A stretch of 58,091 nucleotides of DNA from Cytidiella melzeri. Taxonomy: Eukaryota; Basidiomycota; Agaricomycetes; Polyporales; Irpicaceae. A model generated the notes under the pieces. That model was given only the letters and a program-made list of their open reading frames with translations, did no database searches and was not told where the DNA came from. The stretch's first letter is position 1. Each line of letters starts with the position of its first letter. Both the position numbers and the translations under genes were made by a program. The stretch spans positions 1-58,091 of the forward strand of contig JABYQR010000293.1 of NCBI GenBank assembly GCA_022592445.1, read 5' to 3'. Positions 54,346 to 58,091 of the stretch are shown here, one piece after another.

Positions 54346-55660
54346 ATGTCCACCGCCCTCAACGAGACGAGTACAGAAATCTTTACGGAGAAGGCCTTCC
54401 TGCAAGGTGCTCTCCTAAGTGCGGTCGCGTATGGCACCGAACTGCCGCTGTTCATGATGACATTCTGGCTCCTGTGGAAGAGTCGGTCAGGCAGGTCTGT
54501 CGTTCGAAAGTACGCTTACATCACGTACCTCGTCGTCATCTTCATCCTCGGCACTCTCGCGTACGCGTCGAGCGCGCAATTTACGCAACTCGCGTTCATT
54601 GATAATCGCAACATGGAAGGCGGCCCTGGCGTGTACGAGGAGACGATGTTCTTTGTTCCTGTCGACGGGCTTGGAAACGTGTGCGCGATCATATCTACTT
54701 GGCTATGCGACGCTTTGCTGGTGAGGTTGTTTTTCCTCTTGCTGCGCTTCAAACATCCGAGCTGAACCCACCCAATGAATTCCCCTCTAGGTATGGCGCT
54801 TCTACGTGATATTTTACAATTGAGGGTTCCGAGATTTGTGATCATGCTGTTCCCAACGCTCCTTTGGTTGGGCTCATTTGGTATGCAGCTCGGAGACGTT
54901 AGATGCTCGTTGATAACTCAATCTGATCTTACACGCTCTGTTCACGTAGTCACCGGCCTGCTATTCTCTCCCTGGGTCGACGGTGGCTCAATTAATTGGA
55001 CCATGCCTTTCTTTGCTTTATCACTCTCGCTCACCATCATATTGACCATCTGCATTGTATTGCGGCTCCTGATCTTCCGGAAGCACGTCGTTGGGGTACT
55101 TGGCAACAGCCACGGCTCCCCATACACGAGCATAGCAGCGATGGTGGTGGAATCTGCTGCCATCTTTTCCATTTTTTCCATCTTGACCATCGTCCCGTTC
55201 GCATCGAAAGATCCCCTAAACGAGGTATTCTTTCAAGCTCTCAGCGGCGTTCAGGTCAGCATCGCTTCATTGCTGCTTTCTTATATACCACTCACTGAAT
55301 ACTAATCACCCGCAGATTGTCGCCACATTCCTCATCATGTTCCGAGTTGCGCAAGGCAAAAGCTGGGACGACAGTACAGCCCAACAGAGCGTCAGCACTG
55401 TTCGGTTCGAGACCGTACAAAGCGGGCTGTCCTCCTCTGGTGGTCCTGTCAATGGCCATTGCATCGGCATTGCCACCAGTACACAGGATGGTCAGTTGGC
55501 GGCATATGTAGACTTTGAGCGCACGGGCATGTTTACGACGACAAGCGGAGACCGTACCACACCCAACACCCGCTTTAAAGAGCAAAAGGACTCAACAATT
55601 GGTGCCAGTGAGGGTGAAGGTGATGCCTTAGAGGTGGTTGCTATTCCGAAGGACTTGTAA
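54346..55660 (+). CDS. Agaricomycete seven-span membrane protein, apparently frameshifted
   Basis: The start at 54346 gives MSTALNETSTEIFTEKAFLQ. Hydrophobic spans follow: ALLSAVAYGTELPLFMMTFW, AYITYLVVIFILGTLAYASS, VCAIISTWLCDALLVWRFYV, FVIMLFPTLLWLGSFVTGLL, FALSLSLTIILTICIVLRLL, SIAAMVVESAAIFSIFSILT and VQIVATFLIMFRVAQGKSWD. A hydrophilic tail ends at 55660. I know this layout from a large, uncharacterised family in mushroom-forming fungi. After WRFYVIFYN the frame meets TGA at 54821-54823, while the conserved continuation LRVPRFVIML is one base off. No intron fits there. The gene is probably a recent pseudogene, or there is a sequencing error. Confidence 0.6.
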
Positions 55661-56670
55661 TAATATTCTGGTGTGATGCCCTAAGGCTGCTATTGGAGAC
55701 TTGTAGGTTTGCAATAGGATGTTCTAAAGCTATTTTTTGGCATCAATTTACAACAACACACCAGAAGGTAAAAATCAACAGCTTATAACGCAACATGGAA
55801 ATGTGGAAACACAGTGACGAAATAGTATAGGAGTATGTTGATGATACCGAGCTCGCAAAAATATGCTCATCATGCATACAGACACCGCACATCAGGGTCC
55901 ATTATTATTGAAAAATAGTTGTTGAATATCTTGAATATTATTTACCTATTGTGCGAATATCCTTGGTGCCCAATATTGGTGAGATATTCTGTAAGGAAAT
56001 GTGCGGATGCATAACTATAATCCAGATCCGCAAGGAGCGCCCGTCGGCATTCTCCCTGCAACCATGACTTCGACAAACGCGTCATAACTCCACACACCAC
56101 ACCACAGAAACTCATCAGAAACCCAGGCCCGCTCTTCCCCAAGTGCGCGTCTGTACACCTTTGTTCTTTCTCTGATGCATCGCGATGTCTCAGCTCGTTC
56201 CTCACTCCCTCCCTCGCGTCTCACCCTGTGTTGCTCCGTTGCTGATGGGGTTGCCCACGCCGTTCAGATCCTTAGGACCGCTAATAGAGCCCTTCCGGTG
56301 AGTGTATGCGGTGCCTTCGTCCTAGTTCCACATTGCTGACCCAAATACGTACGTAATGTCTCAATCGTTGGTGACTGATAACGCGCACTGTGTCCGCCGC
56401 AACGAGCTCTGGCGTTAATAACGCTAGCAGCCCTACTGTTGATCTCTACCAGGACGCTTACTATTCGACAGGCAGTGGGCATACTCCCAAACGGTCAGCA
56501 ACAACACATGACGCGAGCACTTTGTCTCGTACAGGGCGTTCTCCCCACAAGAACTGAGGTTATTGGTGAAGCAATTGCAAAGTTCCTCGACCGAACAGGT
56601 GCGCACACAACTCTCTTAGGGTCATCCCTTTCACTTTCATCTGACGGTCTCTTCTTCTCGCAACGTGCAG
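55661..56670. other. Intergenic DNA with possible gene fragments
   Basis: Short coding-like pieces occur (SVADGVAHAVQILRTANRAL near 56235-56295, ended by GTGAGT; and RTEVIGEAIAKFLDRTG near 56554-56600), but I could not assign them. They may be further gene fragments belonging to the chimeric region to the right. The first 300 bp are AT-rich and empty. Confidence 0.3.
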
Positions 56671-56758
56671 GAAATCTTTGGGACACTTCAAACACTCAAG
56701 GACTACCCACACATCACCGAGCCCGTTCTCAGAGTACGCGATCTCTCTTTCGCTCAGG

Positions 56759-57116
56759 CCACACCGACCTCCGTGCAGCATATTGCTTGGGCTGCAGGTC
56801 CATACCATGTTCATACAGTGCCGGCTGATCTGTCGTCTGCAGAGGATACTTCTGGTTCTACCCAACCTCTCATGCATGCATTCTGCCTCCCAGGACCCGG
56901 ATCCCAATTGACGGCGACAATATCTTTCATGCTTTTGCCATGAGTTTCTACACGTCCGAATTTGGCTTGTACCCCTTCGGTTCGCACAAAGTCGTCTTTG
57001 TTGACGAGCTCCCAACTCAGCGATTCGACGCCGCTACGCTATCGCTCGTCAGTGTGGATCTATTGCACGGCAAAGATGCAATAGATCAAGTATACGAAGC
57101 AAGACTATGAGGTACG
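56759..57116 (+). pseudogene. TAF2 fragment inside the broken TFIIS gene
   Basis: TAF2 is a TFIID subunit with an M1-aminopeptidase-like fold. The reading frame gives TPTSVQHIAWAAGPYHVHTV, LMHAFCLPGPGSQLTATISF and, after a one-base shift, AMSFYTSEFGLYPFGSHKVV and FVDELPTQRFDAATLSLVSV, then DLLHGKDAIDQVYEARL. Order and spacing match the TAF2 core. A stop follows directly, and the upstream and downstream parts of TAF2 are absent. The frame break near 56935 and the truncation at both sides show a non-functional fragment. Confidence 0.75.
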
Positions 57117-57377
57117 TATATCGATTTACCCAGAACTCCGCACATTCATTGGTGTTCGAAGGCTATCACAGTGTTGAAGAAGATGTCGCAAACTGCAGTC
57201 ATCTCCAGTACATTCACGAAGACGGTTCTCGTCATAAATTACTCCTTCCGTATACGTTGCGAAGCAGCTCAAGCTCTCGTCACAGTAGGTATTGCAAATA
57301 GGCTGTCCCGAATATTGCTCATCAAGTGTGCATAGTGGACTACCCACACATCACCGAGCCCATTCTCAGAGTACGCG

Positions 57378-57406
57378 ATCTCTCTCTCTCTCTCTCTCTC
57401 TCTCTT
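57378..57406 (+). repeat. (CT)n microsatellite
   Basis: About 13 CT units lie in the pyrimidine tract of a TFIIS intron. The corresponding intron start near 56741 has only CTCTCTTTC, so the tract expanded after the duplication. Confidence 0.8.
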
Positions 57407-58091
57407 TGTGCCATCACCGCAATCTTTGACCCACACGCCGCACAGGAAAGCAAAGCAGGTCTAGCAGTTGGCAAGCTACGCTCGCATGCGTCGAAACAAG
57501 TGGCCGACCAAGTGAAAGACCTTGTAAAGAAATGGAAGCAGACCGTCGAGCAGGCGAAGCTGCAGAATGGCAAGGGATCCGCGTCGTCGGGTGTGTCGAA
57601 GCCACAAGGTGAGTGCGTCCGCCTAGGCTGATACTTCACAATACCCTCAAACTATCTGGCAGCTCGAACACAGTCCCTGTCTGTTGCTCCTTCCACACCT
57701 ACCACACCCAGCGCCTCGACACCGGCGATGTCTCACCCCAAACCGTCAGACGTGATAAACTCAAAGAGCAATGGCCATCTGCTCGTGCAGCGTTCATGTA
57801 CGTCGACAGAGCTTGGAATTCCAGCTGAACTCACGCGAATCCTGCCTGCACGACAGCGACATCGACATTGACTGAACTTCGAACTATTTTGCCAACTGCA
57901 TGGCGCTATGCGTGCATTGACAAAGACAGCAGGTCACTTATGAGCGTAATTCTCGTACACACGTCATGTATCCGTATACGTACAGTCTGCACACATATAT
58001 GGAAGTACTGTCAACTGCCATGAGAATGCCGAGCTGAATGCGAGCGCGAGAACCGCGATATAGGGCGGCGGCCGCTGGTCATGACTTAAAA

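Larger units (their letters stand above)
56671..57871 (+). pseudogene. Broken TFIIS (transcription elongation factor S-II) gene
   Basis: TFIIS rescues stalled RNA polymerase II. The exon at 56671-56733 encodes EIFGTLQTLKDYPHITEPVL, matching the family's ILxxLK...TExxLR segment. The exon at 57446-57608 encodes ESKAGLAVGKLRSHASKQVA and DQVKDLVKKWKQTVEQAKLQ, the TFIIS N-terminal (LW) domain. A further exon from 57663 gives a Ser/Pro/Thr linker. Translation then stops at 57871, before the central domain and the zinc ribbon. Between the first two exons lies about 600 bp of foreign sequence including a TAF2 fragment. The end of the first exon with its donor is duplicated at 57338-57382. Start and C-terminus are missing, so this is a pseudogene or captured fragment. 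Confidence 0.75.

Noticed and set aside
1..58091. tRNA, rRNA or CRISPR features
   Set aside because: I found no tRNA arm pattern or rRNA stretch, and the direct repeats present are transposon or minisatellite repeats in a eukaryotic genome.

Overview
This window comes from a filamentous basidiomycete (class Agaricomycetes is likely). Genes are dense and broken by many 50-70 bp introns with GT..AG (occasionally GC..AG) ends. Conserved proteins include RAD54, a Rab11/Ypt31 GTPase, a mitochondrial release factor, a LIN1/CD2BP2-type GYF protein and a PL14 lyase. The transposon is of the Plavaka type that is widespread in Agaricomycetes. I see no bacterial, organellar, tRNA or rRNA genes.

Layout. 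1-4455: non-genic, pyrimidine-rich, repeat-derived DNA. 4456-17533: one ~13 kb DNA transposon with perfect terminal inverted repeats of at least 22 bp. It holds a leftward spliced transposase, with an apparent 1-nt frameshift near 5525, and two rightward accessory genes. Between the divergent genes lies a ~1.5 kb palindrome carrying ten copies of a ~29 bp unit. 17.7-21.7 kb: a small secreted protein and several membrane proteins I do not recognise. 22.1-24.5 kb: Rab11 (with a 5-nt microexon) and L-rhamnose mutarotase. 28-43.8 kb: a conserved housekeeping block (PL14 lyase, PQ-loop vacuolar transporter, mitochondrial RF1, chromodomain protein, RAD54, GYF/LIN1 protein, GNAT acetyltransferase, proline iminopeptidase-like hydrolase).

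The most interesting system is a family of three paralogous secreted repeat precursors: A at 25628-26452 (+), B at 48020-48854 (+) and C at 49949-50575 (-). Each has a signal peptide followed by two to four modules that begin with Lys-Arg (a Kex2 site) and carry a core of the form GIPARASFNIIDPTSDT. Each module sits on its own exon bounded by phase-1 introns. The three genes share promoters, and in all three the last junction would splice a TAG stop codon together (T|AG). About 1.6 kb from gene C is a UstYa-like (DUF3328) protein with two HxxHC motifs, and next to it a short single-span membrane protein. Kex2-processed repeats plus UstYa is the signature of dikaritin-type fungal RiPPs (ustiloxin-like). 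I therefore propose an undescribed basidiomycete RiPP or secreted-peptide locus. The link to the UstYa gene rests on proximity only.

The precursor family is turning over actively. Paralogue alignment shows a 2.9 kb TIR element inserted upstream of B and a 427 bp fold-back element inserted downstream of B, and there are dead exon modules in B and C. The right end of the window (56.6-57.9 kb) holds a broken TFIIS gene with a TAF2 fragment lodged in it, between copies of the same TFIIS exon end.
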